From the IMG/VR virus record IMGVR_UViG_3300044825_001288, positions 1 to 35,075 of that record: a stretch of DNA of 35,075 nucleotides; one strand, written 5' to 3'. The stretch comes from a virus. Of the stretch, positions 1-7,857 are shown piece by piece; positions within the stretch are counted from its first letter, which is position 1; the number at the start of each line of letters is the position of its first letter. A program made the translations under genes and the position numbers. The notes under the pieces were generated by a model that saw only the letters and a program-made list of their open reading frames with translations, was not told the origin of the DNA and did not search any database.

Positions 1-48
1 TTAGGGTGTGTTTTTAAAACGGAATTCAGGAAGTAGCGAGCTGCCAAA

Positions 49-474
49 ATGGCGCGCGGGCGCAAGAAGGTCGATCGGACGAGCTGGCTCAAGCCTGGCG
101 GGTCGTTGCCTGCCAAGCCGACAGGGCTCACCAAAGAGGAGCAGGCGCACTACGCATGGATACGCGAGGCGCTGGAATGGGTAAGCATGGGCGGACGAGC
201 CGACCTGATGCTCGTCATGCTGGCGGCGAGAGTCGCGGCGCGGGCGGATGTGTTGCGCGCAATCGTGGCGGCAAATCCTCCAACGGCGGCCGACGATCGC
301 CTTCATCCCGCGTGGCAGGAACTGAGCCGGACCGAGTCGAGGCTGCGGGACATACTGGCGGCGCTGTACCTGGCGCCAAGGACGCGGGGAAGCACCCGCC
401 TGCCGGCCGAGTCTCAGGCCGGCGCGCAGCTCGGGGACGACGGACCGAGCGACCTGCTCAAGATCCTCGGCTGA
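49..474 (+). CDS. Terminase small subunit (TerS), P27-like
   Basis: Probable small terminase subunit (141 aa), which recognises the phage packaging site and loads DNA onto the large subunit. It is basic at the N-terminus (MARGRKKVDRTSWLKPGG), followed by a largely helical body rich in Ala, Arg and Leu (about residues 30-115), in keeping with the helical oligomerising TerS fold. Its size and its position directly before an HK97-type large terminase are the main evidence; no single residue is diagnostic. An ATG start lies about 13 nt after AGGAAG. The ATG sits inside a short inverted repeat (GCCAAAATGGCG) that recurs at 30354 and 35012. Its stop overlaps the likely start of terL. Alternative: another helical packaging-associated protein. 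Confidence 0.75.
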   Translation: MARGRKKVDRTSWLKPGGSLPAKPTGLTKEEQAHYAWIREALEWVSMGGRADLMLVMLAARVAARADVLRAIVAANPPTAADDRLHPAWQELSRTESRLRDILAALYLAPRTRGSTRLPAESQAGAQLGDDGPSDLLKILG

Positions 475-2003
475 ACCTCGCCGCCGCCGAGAAGGTCCGC
501 ACCTTCTCCAAGCACTTGCGTCATCTCAAAGGCGAGCATGCTAACCGATCCTTTGCGCTTGACGAGTGGCAATGGCGTGACATCGTCATGCCGTTCTATG
601 GCACCTTGCGGCCGGACGGCCTGCGCCAGTACCGAGTGATGCCGATCGGACTCGCGCGCAAAAACGGCAAATCTACCCTCGCCGCCATGCTTGGCTTGTT
701 CCACCTGTTTGCCGATGGTGAGCCGTTTCCCGAAGTGATCTGCGCCGCCGGCTCCAGGGATCAGGCGGCGATCGTGTTTGATACCGCCGCCGGCATGGTG
801 CGATCGTGTCCGACGCTGGCGTCAATGTGCACCGTGCTGAAGCGTGAAATCGTACACAAAAAAGGTGGGTTTCTGCGCTGCATCGCCGCCGACGGCAAAT
901 TACAGCACGGCTTGAACGCTCATGCCGTGGTTATGGATGAGGTCCATGTGTGGCCTGATCGGGAGCTGTACGAGGCATTAACGACCTCGGTGCTCGCTAG
1001 AAGGCAGCCGGCGATCATCATGATCTCGACGGCGGGACATGACAGGGAAAGCCTGTGGTACGAGATTGTGACGCGCGCTAAGGCGGTATTGGAGGCGCGC
1101 AAGGCCGGCAATGAAATCGACGAGACGATGTGGCCGGTGGTTTATGAGGCTCCTGAGTCGGCGCCGTGGGATCAGGAAACGACATGGCGCATGGCGAATC
1201 CCGGATATGGCGTCAGCGTTCATCCCGACTACTTCCGCGCCAAGGTGAACGAGTGCAGGTCGTCGCCAGCGGAGCTTCAGTCGTTCATCCGACTACACCT
1301 CAACAGGTTCACCGACTCTTTCGCCTCATGGCTCGATCTGGAGAAGTGGGACGCATGCAAGGCCGAGATGCCAAACCTTGACGGCCGGCAATGCTGGGCC
1401 GGCCTCGACCTGTCGGCGACGACGGACTTGTCGGCGCTTGTCCTGGCGTTTCCCGTCGACGATGTCGTCTACCTGATGCCGCATGCCTGGGCGCCGAAGG
1501 CCTGCCTCAAGGAGCGCGAGCGCCGCAACAAGATGCGCTATGACAAGTGGGCGGCCGAGGGACATATCGATCTCGTCGATGGCGAAGTGATCGATTACGA
1601 GCGAATCCGCGCCAAGATCGGCGAGCTCTCCAAGCGCTACCAGATCAGAGACATCGCAATCGACCGCTGGAACGCAGCGGCGCTGGCACAGCAGCTTCAG
1701 TCCGACGGCCTGGATGTCGTGGCGTTTGGCCAAGGTTATGCCAGCATGTCGCCGGCCGCCAAAGACTTTCAGGCGCTGATCATGCAGCGGCGTATCCAGC
1801 ACGACGGCAACCCGGTGCTCCGCTGGTGCATGGGAAATACCGTCGTTGACAGCGACGCCGCCGGCAACATCAAGCCGAGCAAGAATCGCAGCACAGAAAA
1901 GATCGACTTGTGCGTCGCCAGCGTAATGGCCACCGCTCGCGCTAGACTCGGGGAAGTGGCCGGGACATCCATCTACGAGGGGCGGGGGCTTGAGCTGCTG
2001 TGA
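471..2003 (+). CDS. Terminase large subunit (TerL), HK97-type
   Basis: ATPase/nuclease motor that pumps phage DNA into the prohead and cuts it. Counting from 471, a Walker A variant LARKNGKST lies at about 61-69 and Walker B VVMDE at about 153-157. A nuclease Asp follows in GLDLSATTDLSAL (about 311-323), with a second acidic site in IRDIAIDRWNA and a late KIDLCVASVMA motif typical of HK97-like terminases. The start is uncertain. Homology-like sequence begins at AAAEKVRTFSKHLRHLKG, just after a CTG at 471 that overlaps the TerS stop. No in-frame ATG lies nearby; the alternatives are a GTG at 312 or an ATG at 156, both deep inside terS. The last codons overlap the GTG of the next gene by 4 nt, so the genes are translationally coupled. 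Confidence 0.93.
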   Translation: MNLAAAEKVRTFSKHLRHLKGEHANRSFALDEWQWRDIVMPFYGTLRPDGLRQYRVMPIGLARKNGKSTLAAMLGLFHLFADGEPFPEVICAAGSRDQAAIVFDTAAGMVRSCPTLASMCTVLKREIVHKKGGFLRCIAADGKLQHGLNAHAVVMDEVHVWPDRELYEALTTSVLARRQPAIIMISTAGHDRESLWYEIVTRAKAVLEARKAGNEIDETMWPVVYEAPESAPWDQETTWRMANPGYGVSVHPDYFRAKVNECRSSPAELQSFIRLHLNRFTDSFASWLDLEKWDACKAEMPNLDGRQCWAGLDLSATTDLSALVLAFPVDDVVYLMPHAWAPKACLKERERRNKMRYDKWAAEGHIDLVDGEVIDYERIRAKIGELSKRYQIRDIAIDRWNAAALAQQLQSDGLDVVAFGQGYASMSPAAKDFQALIMQRRIQHDGNPVLRWCMGNTVVDSDAAGNIKPSKNRSTEKIDLCVASVMATARARLGEVAGTSIYEGRGLELL

Positions 2004-2440
2004 TCGCCCTGCCAGATCTGCGCCAGTCGGCGGAGCATGACTGCGGACACACCGCCGTCCTGGTTGTGCTGCGTCGCCTGCGCCGGCGTGTCTCTCCTGG
2101 CGATCTGGCGCCACTCGGTGTGAACATGATCGATGGCACCGATCCGAGAGCCATCGAAAGCACTCTGCGCGGCCTCGGCCTGCGTGTGATCTCCGGCGAA
2201 ATGGACATGTCGGACTTGTGGCATCACACCGAGTCGAGCCGGCCGGTGATCTGCCTCATCCGCCGCGACGGTGTCGGCCACTATGTCGTCGTGTCTGGAA
2301 TCTACGAGGGCGCTGTGCGTTTTCAGGATCCCGCCGATGGTCCGAGCAGCATGAAGACGGCGACATGGAAAAAGGCTTGGACGGAGATCGATCGCCTCGG
2401 CGCGGTCTACCGTGGCTGGGGGATCGCCGTTCACCGCTGA
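2000..2440 (+). CDS. C39-like (papain-fold) cysteine peptidase
   Basis: Small 146-aa protein with the layout of a C39-type papain-fold peptidase domain: Gln9 and Cys15 in RQSAEHDCGHTA, His94 in GVGHYVVVSG, and Asp110 in VRFQDPADG. This is the order (Q-C, H, D) seen in bacteriocin-processing C39 domains and their relatives. There is no signal peptide or membrane segment, so it should act in the cytoplasm or inside the virion. The GTG start overlaps the terL stop (GTGA). A peptidase between terminase and portal is unusual; it may process a head protein, or be a delivered effector. The domain call is from motifs only, and some C39-like domains are inactive, but all expected catalytic residues appear present here. 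Confidence 0.7.
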   Translation: MIALPDLRQSAEHDCGHTAVLVVLRRLRRRVSPGDLAPLGVNMIDGTDPRAIESTLRGLGLRVISGEMDMSDLWHHTESSRPVICLIRRDGVGHYVVVSGIYEGAVRFQDPADGPSSMKTATWKKAWTEIDRLGAVYRGWGIAVHR

Positions 2441-2469
2441 TCGTGCCGCCATGCGGTTAGGCTCCCAAT

Positions 2470-3990
2470 ATGGGAGTAATCGACAACATCCGATCCCTTT
2501 TAGGCATCGAGAAGCGCGCGACATTCTCGTTGCGTGATCCGGCGCTTGTCACGCTGTTTGGCGGACATGGCTCCGACGCCGGCGTTGTCGTTACCGAGGC
2601 GACCTCACTCCAATCGTCCCCTGTTTGGGCGGCGATCCGTGTCATTTCTGAGACGGTCGGGTCGCTCCCGCTCATGCTCTACGAGCGCTCAGCCGATGGA
2701 CGCAGCCGCAAGCTTGCGACTGAGCATCCGCTCTACGAACTGCTCTATTGCATGCCGCATCCCGAGATTCCGGCGATGCTGTGGAGCGAAACGCTCATGG
2801 GCCATGCCTTGGCATACGGCAACGCCTACGCCGAGGTTTGCCGGCACCCCGAGACAGGCGAGATACTGTCGCTGCCGATCCTGCGGCCGGACTGGATGGC
2901 GCCTCGGCGCACCGACGAAGGCGAGCTCATCTACGAGTACCGCCATCCCCGCACCGGCAACCACATCTATCGGCCGAGCGAAATCTTCCACCTGCGCGGC
3001 CTCGGGTTCGACGGCCTTGTCGGTTATTCCGTTATTCGCATGGCGCGCGAAAGCATCGGCCTAACGATGGCGGCTGAGCGGTTTGGCGCCAAATTCTTCG
3101 GCGCTGGCGCAAGGCCTTCCGGCGTGCTGACGCATCCAGGGCGACTGAGTGACGACGCTCGCGGCCGGTTGCGCCAAGACTTTGAGCGCTTGCATCAAGG
3201 CGTGAACAATTCACACCGCGTCGCCATCCTCGAAGAAGGGATGAAGTGGGACGCTCTTGGCGTTCCGCCGGAAGACGCGCAGTTTTTGCAAACACGCACC
3301 TTTCAGCTCCAAGAAGTGGCTCGATGGTTCAATCTGCCGATTGGCAAGCTGCGAGGTGCCGGCCAATCGTATGCCAGCATGGAAGCGGAAAACCTTGTCT
3401 TTCTGACGGAAACGCTCCGGCCTTGGCTGATCCGCATCGAGCAGGAAATCTACGCCAAGCTGCTCAACAACATCGAGCGGCGCATCTACTTCGCCGAGCA
3501 TCGAATCGACGACCTGCTGCGAGCGGATCAGACGGCGCGCTACAACGCCTACGCCATCGGCCGCAACTGGGGTTGGCTGTCCGTCAACGAGATTCGCTCG
3601 CGTGAAGGCCTCGACCCGATCCAAGGCGGCGACGAGTACCTACAACCGCTCAACATGCAGCCGATCCAAGCGCCGCTTGGACCGAGCGCACCGACCAGCT
3701 CGCCGGCTGTGGGCACTGTACCTCCCGCAGTCACCCCGGCCACATCCGGCGAGCCCCCCTTGGAGGCCGAGGCCAACGATCTCGCCACCATCGATGAGTC
3801 GACGGTGCGCCTGGCGGAGCAGATGACACAGCACCAGATTGCCGCGTGTGAGCACGGCAAAACCAACCGCTGCCGCATCTGTGGCATCGAGCGCGAGCGA
3901 GTGCTGATCCCGACCGATGGCGTCGGCGGCGAGCACTCGTGGGGAATTAAGTGGAGGCCAATCGGACACAAGCCGGAGACTCAGCCATGA
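2470..3990 (+). CDS. Portal protein, HK97 family
   Basis: The 506-aa dodecameric ring at the capsid vertex through which DNA enters and leaves. The N-terminus (MGVIDNIRSLLGIEKRAT) and the order of segments SSPVWAAIRVISETVGSLPL, HPLYELLYCMPHPE and YGNAYAEV are typical of HK97-type portals, as is its place between terL and the protease/capsid gene. Unusually, after a Pro/Ala/Thr-rich linker (about residues 395-440) the C-terminus ends in a Cys/His cluster, CEHGKTNRCRICG, that looks like a small zinc-binding site. A similar C-x-H...C-x-x-C cluster occurs in the Cys-rich protein at 14729. No strong ribosome binding site is seen. The stop overlaps the next ATG by 4 nt. Confidence 0.95.
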   Translation: MGVIDNIRSLLGIEKRATFSLRDPALVTLFGGHGSDAGVVVTEATSLQSSPVWAAIRVISETVGSLPLMLYERSADGRSRKLATEHPLYELLYCMPHPEIPAMLWSETLMGHALAYGNAYAEVCRHPETGEILSLPILRPDWMAPRRTDEGELIYEYRHPRTGNHIYRPSEIFHLRGLGFDGLVGYSVIRMARESIGLTMAAERFGAKFFGAGARPSGVLTHPGRLSDDARGRLRQDFERLHQGVNNSHRVAILEEGMKWDALGVPPEDAQFLQTRTFQLQEVARWFNLPIGKLRGAGQSYASMEAENLVFLTETLRPWLIRIEQEIYAKLLNNIERRIYFAEHRIDDLLRADQTARYNAYAIGRNWGWLSVNEIRSREGLDPIQGGDEYLQPLNMQPIQAPLGPSAPTSSPAVGTVPPAVTPATSGEPPLEAEANDLATIDESTVRLAEQMTQHQIAACEHGKTNRCRICGIERERVLIPTDGVGGEHSWGIKWRPIGHKPETQP

Positions 3991-6050
3991 TCATCGAGCG
4001 ACGCAGCGGCGGCACCGTCTCGGCTGATGGCAACAAGGTTGTCGGCTACGCCGCCGTTTACGGTCCGATGAGCGAGGATCTTGGCGGATTCCGCGAAGTC
4101 GTGGCGCCTTCAGCCTTTGAGCGCACCCTGGCATCGGGCGTCGATGTCCGCGCGCTGGTTGGCCATGACGACTCGATGGTGATCGGCAGGCTGAGCGCCG
4201 GCACGCTGCGTCTCAGGAGCGACGAACGCGGCCTCGGCATCGAGATCGACTTGCCGAACACCAGCTACGCCAACGACCTGCGCGAGCTGCTGAAGCGTGG
4301 CGACATCTCGCAGATGTCGTTCGGGTTCACGGTGCCTTCCGGAGGCGACTCATGGGGAACCGCTGAAGGCGGCGGCCGCCTGCGCACCTTGAAGAATGTC
4401 GACCTGCACGAGGTGTCGATCGTGGCCATGCCGGCCTATCCAGACACCTCGGCGGCGCTGCGATCGCTGTTTGCCTCGCCGTTTCATTATGGCGCACGGT
4501 GTCTCTTGCTGCGCTACATGGCAAGTAAGCAGATGGCAGAAAAACAAAAAGCATTGTTGAGAAATTTGAAGAGATCAAACGATCGTGACTCGTGGTTGGT
4601 AAGACTGCAGAAAGGTAAATTCCCCTACTTGGAGGTTCGCATGAACCGCATTCAGCAGATCGACAAGCTGATCGAGGAGCGCGGCCTCCTCGTGTCTCAG
4701 CTCGAATCCCTCAACAAGCGCGAGCTGACTCCTGACGAACAGGCTCAGTGGGACGCTCTCACCGCCAAGGTTCAGGAGCTCGACGGCCGCGTGAGCTCCC
4801 TGGAGCAGCAGGTGGCCGATGATCCCGAGCAGGATCAGCAGGCTATCGATGCCGCCATGACTCCCGGCGCCGCTCCCACCGTCGGCCAGAACAGCAAGAA
4901 GCTCGACAACCTTGAATCTCGCCTGTCGATCTTGCGCCGCACCGCTGGCGAAGTGCGTCGCAGCGCTCCCGCTCCGATCGAAGCTCCGGCCTATGTCTCC
5001 GATCTCAACGATCGCAAGGCCAAGGAAGACCGCAGCCTGGCGCTGCGTGGATGGGCGCTCCAGCCTGCCGGCCTGACGACCGACGCTCAGCTCGCCGCTG
5101 CCGAGCGCTGCGGCCTGAACATGAACTCCAGGGCGCTCAACGCCAACCTGTGGGCCAACGCTCCCCGATCCTCCAAGGAGATTGAGGCTCGCGCTCAGTC
5201 TGTCGGCACCACCACCGCCGGTGGCTACCTCGTGCCGACCACCCTGTCGGACGCTCTCGAAAAGCAACTGCTGTACTTTGCGAACATCCGCGAGTACGCA
5301 CAGGTGATCCGCACCGGCACGGGAAATCCTTACGACATCCCGACCGTCAACGACACCACCAACAAGGGTGAAATCATCGCCGAAAACACTGCGTACAACA
5401 CGCAGGATGTGGCCTTCGGCAAGGTTACCCTTAACGCCTACAAGTACAGCTCCAAGCTCGTCCAAGTCAGCATCGAGCTGATGCAGGACAGCATCGTCGA
5501 CATCCCCACGCTGCTCGGCAACCTGCTGGGTGAGCGCCTCGGCCGTATCCAGGCCGATCACTTCTCGACCGGCACCGGCTCCTCGCAGCCGCAAGGCCTT
5601 GTCACCGGCGCTTCCGCTGGCGTCACCGCTGCCAGCGCCAGCGCCATCGCTGTCAACGACCTGCTCGGCTTGGTTCACAGCCTCGACCGCGCTTACCGTC
5701 CTGACGCCAAGTTCATGATGCACGACAGCGTGCTCTTGGCCGTTCGCAAGCTTCAGGACACCCTCGGCCGTCCGATCTTCTCCGAGAGCTACATTGTCGG
5801 CGAACCGGATCGCCTCTTCGGCTATCCCGTGATCATCAACAACTCGATGGCGTCCTCGATCGCCACGACCGCCAAGACTGTGCTCTTCGGCGACTTCAGC
5901 AAGTACATCATCCGCGATGCGCTTGATGTGCAGGTTGTGCGCCTCGACGAGCGTTACGCCGAGTACGGCCAGGTGGCCTTCACCGCCTTCTTGCGCTCCG
6001 ATGCCAAGGTCTTGATGAGCGCCGGCATCAAGCTCCTGACTCAGGCATAA
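3987..6050 (+). CDS. Prohead protease - major capsid protein fusion
   Basis: One uninterrupted 687-aa frame covers two head proteins. Residues about 1-170 are an HK97-type (S78/U35-like) prohead protease: VVGYAAVYG, LVGHDDSMVIG with the catalytic His, and DLRELLKRGDISQMSFGF with the catalytic Ser region. Residues about 170-218 are an AT-rich, lysine-rich linker of unlike composition. From Met219 (ATG 4641) comes an HK97-type major capsid protein: a coiled-coil delta/scaffold domain (MNRIQQIDKLIEERG onward), a linker, then the coat fold (SVGTTTAGGYLVPTTLSDAL, SYIVGEPDRLFGYPVIINN, YAEYGQVAFTAFLRSDAKV). A Shine-Dalgarno GGAGG at 4631 precedes ATG 4641, so the 469-aa coat protein can be made alone. 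ATG 3987 (overlapping the portal stop) is preferred to an in-frame ATG at 3951. Confidence 0.9.
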   Translation: MIIERRSGGTVSADGNKVVGYAAVYGPMSEDLGGFREVVAPSAFERTLASGVDVRALVGHDDSMVIGRLSAGTLRLRSDERGLGIEIDLPNTSYANDLRELLKRGDISQMSFGFTVPSGGDSWGTAEGGGRLRTLKNVDLHEVSIVAMPAYPDTSAALRSLFASPFHYGARCLLLRYMASKQMAEKQKALLRNLKRSNDRDSWLVRLQKGKFPYLEVRMNRIQQIDKLIEERGLLVSQLESLNKRELTPDEQAQWDALTAKVQELDGRVSSLEQQVADDPEQDQQAIDAAMTPGAAPTVGQNSKKLDNLESRLSILRRTAGEVRRSAPAPIEAPAYVSDLNDRKAKEDRSLALRGWALQPAGLTTDAQLAAAERCGLNMNSRALNANLWANAPRSSKEIEARAQSVGTTTAGGYLVPTTLSDALEKQLLYFANIREYAQVIRTGTGNPYDIPTVNDTTNKGEIIAENTAYNTQDVAFGKVTLNAYKYSSKLVQVSIELMQDSIVDIPTLLGNLLGERLGRIQADHFSTGTGSSQPQGLVTGASAGVTAASASAIAVNDLLGLVHSLDRAYRPDAKFMMHDSVLLAVRKLQDTLGRPIFSESYIVGEPDRLFGYPVIINNSMASSIATTAKTVLFGDFSKYIIRDALDVQVVRLDERYAEYGQVAFTAFLRSDAKVLMSAGIKLLTQA
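4631..4643 (+). promoter_or_regulatory. Internal ribosome binding site and start for capsid protein
   Basis: GGAGG at 4631-4635 lies five bases before an in-frame ATG at 4641 inside the protease-capsid frame. It begins exactly at the expected N-terminus of a capsid delta domain. This suggests that most coat protein is made from the internal start, with the fused protease-coat as a minor product. Confidence 0.7.
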
Positions 6051-6068
6051 TCCCGAGGAGGGACTGAG

Positions 6069-6254
6069 ATGAAGATTCAGCTCTTGGTCGCCATGGCGAG
6101 TGACACGCTCGCCTGGCGGCCGGGCGACCTGATAGAGGTCGACGCGGCGGAAGGCAAGCGACTTGTCGACGCCGAGTATGCCATCGCAGTATCGGCCGAA
6201 GCCGAGATCGAATCCGGCGAGGCCAAGACGAAGAGGAGCAAGGAGCGGAGGTAA
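6069..6254 (+). CDS. Small head-associated protein of unknown function
   Basis: A 61-aa protein just after the capsid gene with a good ribosome site (GAGGAGGG). The N-terminal 40 residues (MKIQLLVAMASDTLAWRPGD, then a KRLVDAEYAIAV segment) have the pattern of small phage beta-barrel domains often encoded between capsid and connector genes (pGD.....Ak.Lv..g.A). The tail is charged and lysine-rich. It may be a minor head or connector accessory protein. No enzyme motif is seen. Confidence 0.65.
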   Translation: MKIQLLVAMASDTLAWRPGDLIEVDAAEGKRLVDAEYAIAVSAEAEIESGEAKTKRSKERR

Positions 6255-6257
6255 TTC

Positions 6258-6953
6258 GTGGCAATCTCCGTTCTCACGCCACCCGCAGCGGAGCCAGTCA
6301 CCTTGGCAACGGCCAAGACCTGGCTTCGCGTCGATCACACCGCCGACGACGCGCTCATCTCCGGCCTGATCTCGGCCGCGCGCGATCATGTCGAGCGGTT
6401 CACCCGGCGCTCTCTGGTGCGCACCACATGGCGCATGACGCTGGATACCTTTCCCGGCGGACCGCTGGAACAGCCGCGCTTTTTCAACGCGCCGTATGAG
6501 AACCTGCGGCGCACATGGCGGTATAATTTCGACACTTATGTCGGCGCTCCTTTGGAGCTGCCTCGCGGTCCTGTCACCGCCGTGACGACCGCTGACGGCT
6601 ACGCCTACGACATGCCGAGGGTGCGCTACTACAACTCCACCGGCGTGCTGACGACGCTGGTAAAAGACACCGACTACATCCACGATTTGGCCAGCAACCC
6701 GCCGCGCCTGCAATTGCCGCCAATGACTTACTGGCCGCTGACTCAGCCAGGGCGCAGCAATGCCGTGGAAGTCGATTTTGTGGTCGGCTACGGCGCCAGC
6801 GCCTCGGACTGTCCGCCGCTGCTCCAGACGGCCATCCAGATGCTCGTAGCGCATTGGTACGAGCACCGCGAGGCGGTTGGCCAGTTTGGCGGCGAAGTGC
6901 CTTTGGCTGTCGACAGTATTCTGCGCATCTACCAGATGGGTGATTACCAGTGA
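6258..6953 (+). CDS. Head-tail connector protein (gp6/phiE125 gp8-like)
   Basis: A 231-aa connector that likely binds beneath the portal. The start AEPVTLATAKTWLRVDHTADDALISGLISAARDHVERFTRRSLV is the conserved helical pattern of gp6-like/phiE125 gp8-type head-tail connector proteins (L..aK..Lrvd...dD..i..li.aA...ve..t...l), and the C-terminus QTAIQMLVAHWYEHREAVG is also typical. A GTG start follows AGGAGCGGAGGT. The middle part (about residues 75-150) is beta-rich and longer than in minimal gp6 proteins. It overlaps the next GTG by 4 nt. Confidence 0.88.
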   Translation: MAISVLTPPAAEPVTLATAKTWLRVDHTADDALISGLISAARDHVERFTRRSLVRTTWRMTLDTFPGGPLEQPRFFNAPYENLRRTWRYNFDTYVGAPLELPRGPVTAVTTADGYAYDMPRVRYYNSTGVLTTLVKDTDYIHDLASNPPRLQLPPMTYWPLTQPGRSNAVEVDFVVGYGASASDCPPLLQTAIQMLVAHWYEHREAVGQFGGEVPLAVDSILRIYQMGDYQ

Positions 6954-7276
6954 CTGTTATCGGCGAAATGCGCAAACGCATCGAGCTTCAGGCGCCGGTG
7001 GACACCATCGACGCCTACGGCCAAGCCTCGCGCTCCTGGGCGACTTACGCTACGGTTTTCGCCTCGGTGGTGCCGTCGAGTGGCCAAGAGAACACGATCG
7101 CCGAGGCGATGCAGATCCAGCAGACGCACACGATCACCATCCGCTACCGGGATGATGTCGCGGCCACGCATCGCGCGCTGTTTGGATCGAGGCACTTCAA
7201 CTTTCAATTTGTGCGCAACATCGACGAGCGCAACCGCTGGCTGGAGATCACGGCAACCGAAAGGACGGGTGCCTGA
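6950..7276 (+). CDS. Head-tail joining protein (SPP1 gp16-like)
   Basis: A 108-aa head-closure (stopper) protein. The sequence shows the usual small beta-barrel pattern: IGEMRKRIELQAPVDTIDAYGQASRSWATYATVFASV, then ITIRYRDDVAATHRALFG and a final WLEITATER strand. This matches phage head-tail joining (Phage_H_T_join) proteins in length and in the order of segments (G.lr.ri.lq......d..G....w......a.v). The GTG start overlaps the previous stop. Neighbours on both sides are connectors, which supports the call. Confidence 0.88.
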   Translation: MTVIGEMRKRIELQAPVDTIDAYGQASRSWATYATVFASVVPSSGQENTIAEAMQIQQTHTITIRYRDDVAATHRALFGSRHFNFQFVRNIDERNRWLEITATERTGA

Positions 7277-7857
7277 TGCTGAAACCGTCACGCGCCAAGT
7301 TTGATTCCCAGCAAAGCAAGGTATACGCGCAGCTTGAGGGCTTCGCCAACGCCATGGCTTATCTGCGCGCAGCGGGTCCGAACAAGCTCAAAGCGGCGCT
7401 CAAAAAAGCAGGCCAGCAAGCGGCCAAGTATGTTCTCAAGCGGGTGCGCGAGCTGGCGCCGCAGCGTGTCGTGCGAGTGATGCACGAAGGAAACAAGGTG
7501 CCTGTCTACGGTTCAACCGGATCGCTCAAAAAGTCAATCGGTTTCAGGGTTGGAGTCAACAGGCGCACCGGGAATGTCTACGCCATCATCGGACCGCGTC
7601 GCCGGTTTGAGACGATGGCGTTTATCCAATATTTCAAGCCTCACAAATACGAGAAAGCTGAACGCAACATCATGACGCTAGTGCGCCCGTCGAAGTACAC
7701 GCACCTTTTGGAGAACGGTTTCGAGGCCAATGTCTGGGGACAGAATCGCTTCGTCAAAGTGAAGGCGCGGCCGTTTCTGCGTCCTGCATTGCGTGATGCC
7801 GAGGACATCATCGAGGGCGTCACGCGCAAGGCGATCATCGAGGAGCTCGGCAAATGA
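7276..7857 (+). CDS. HK97 gp10-like neck/tail component
   Basis: A 193-aa protein of the HK97 gp10 type, found at the neck and involved in tail attachment or completion. Characteristic features are an early helix with KAALKKAGQQAAKYVLKRVRELAP, a Gly-x-Leu-Lys-x-Ser segment (TGSLKKSIGFRVG), and the tail YTHLLENGFEANVWG...KARPFLRPALRDAEDIIEG, where the A-RPFLRPAL motif is a hallmark. It lies in the expected order after the joining protein. ATG 7276 overlaps the previous stop by one base. Confidence 0.88.
   Translation: MLKPSRAKFDSQQSKVYAQLEGFANAMAYLRAAGPNKLKAALKKAGQQAAKYVLKRVRELAPQRVVRVMHEGNKVPVYGSTGSLKKSIGFRVGVNRRTGNVYAIIGPRRRFETMAFIQYFKPHKYEKAERNIMTLVRPSKYTHLLENGFEANVWGQNRFVKVKARPFLRPALRDAEDIIEGVTRKAIIEELGK

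Noticed and set aside
156-470. N-terminal extension of TerL back to ATG 156
   Set aside because: The extra 105 residues are the shadow of terS in another frame, Arg/Gly-rich and unlike terminase N-termini.
1326-2114. 262-codon - strand open frame opposite terL
   Set aside because: Antisense shadow of the terminase; composition is Arg/His/Ala-rich as expected from reversed GC-rich codons.
4575-6866. 763-codon open frame on the - strand opposite capsid and connector genes
   Set aside because: It is the antisense shadow of GC-rich coding sequence; it crosses several well-supported genes and has no ribosome site or family pattern.
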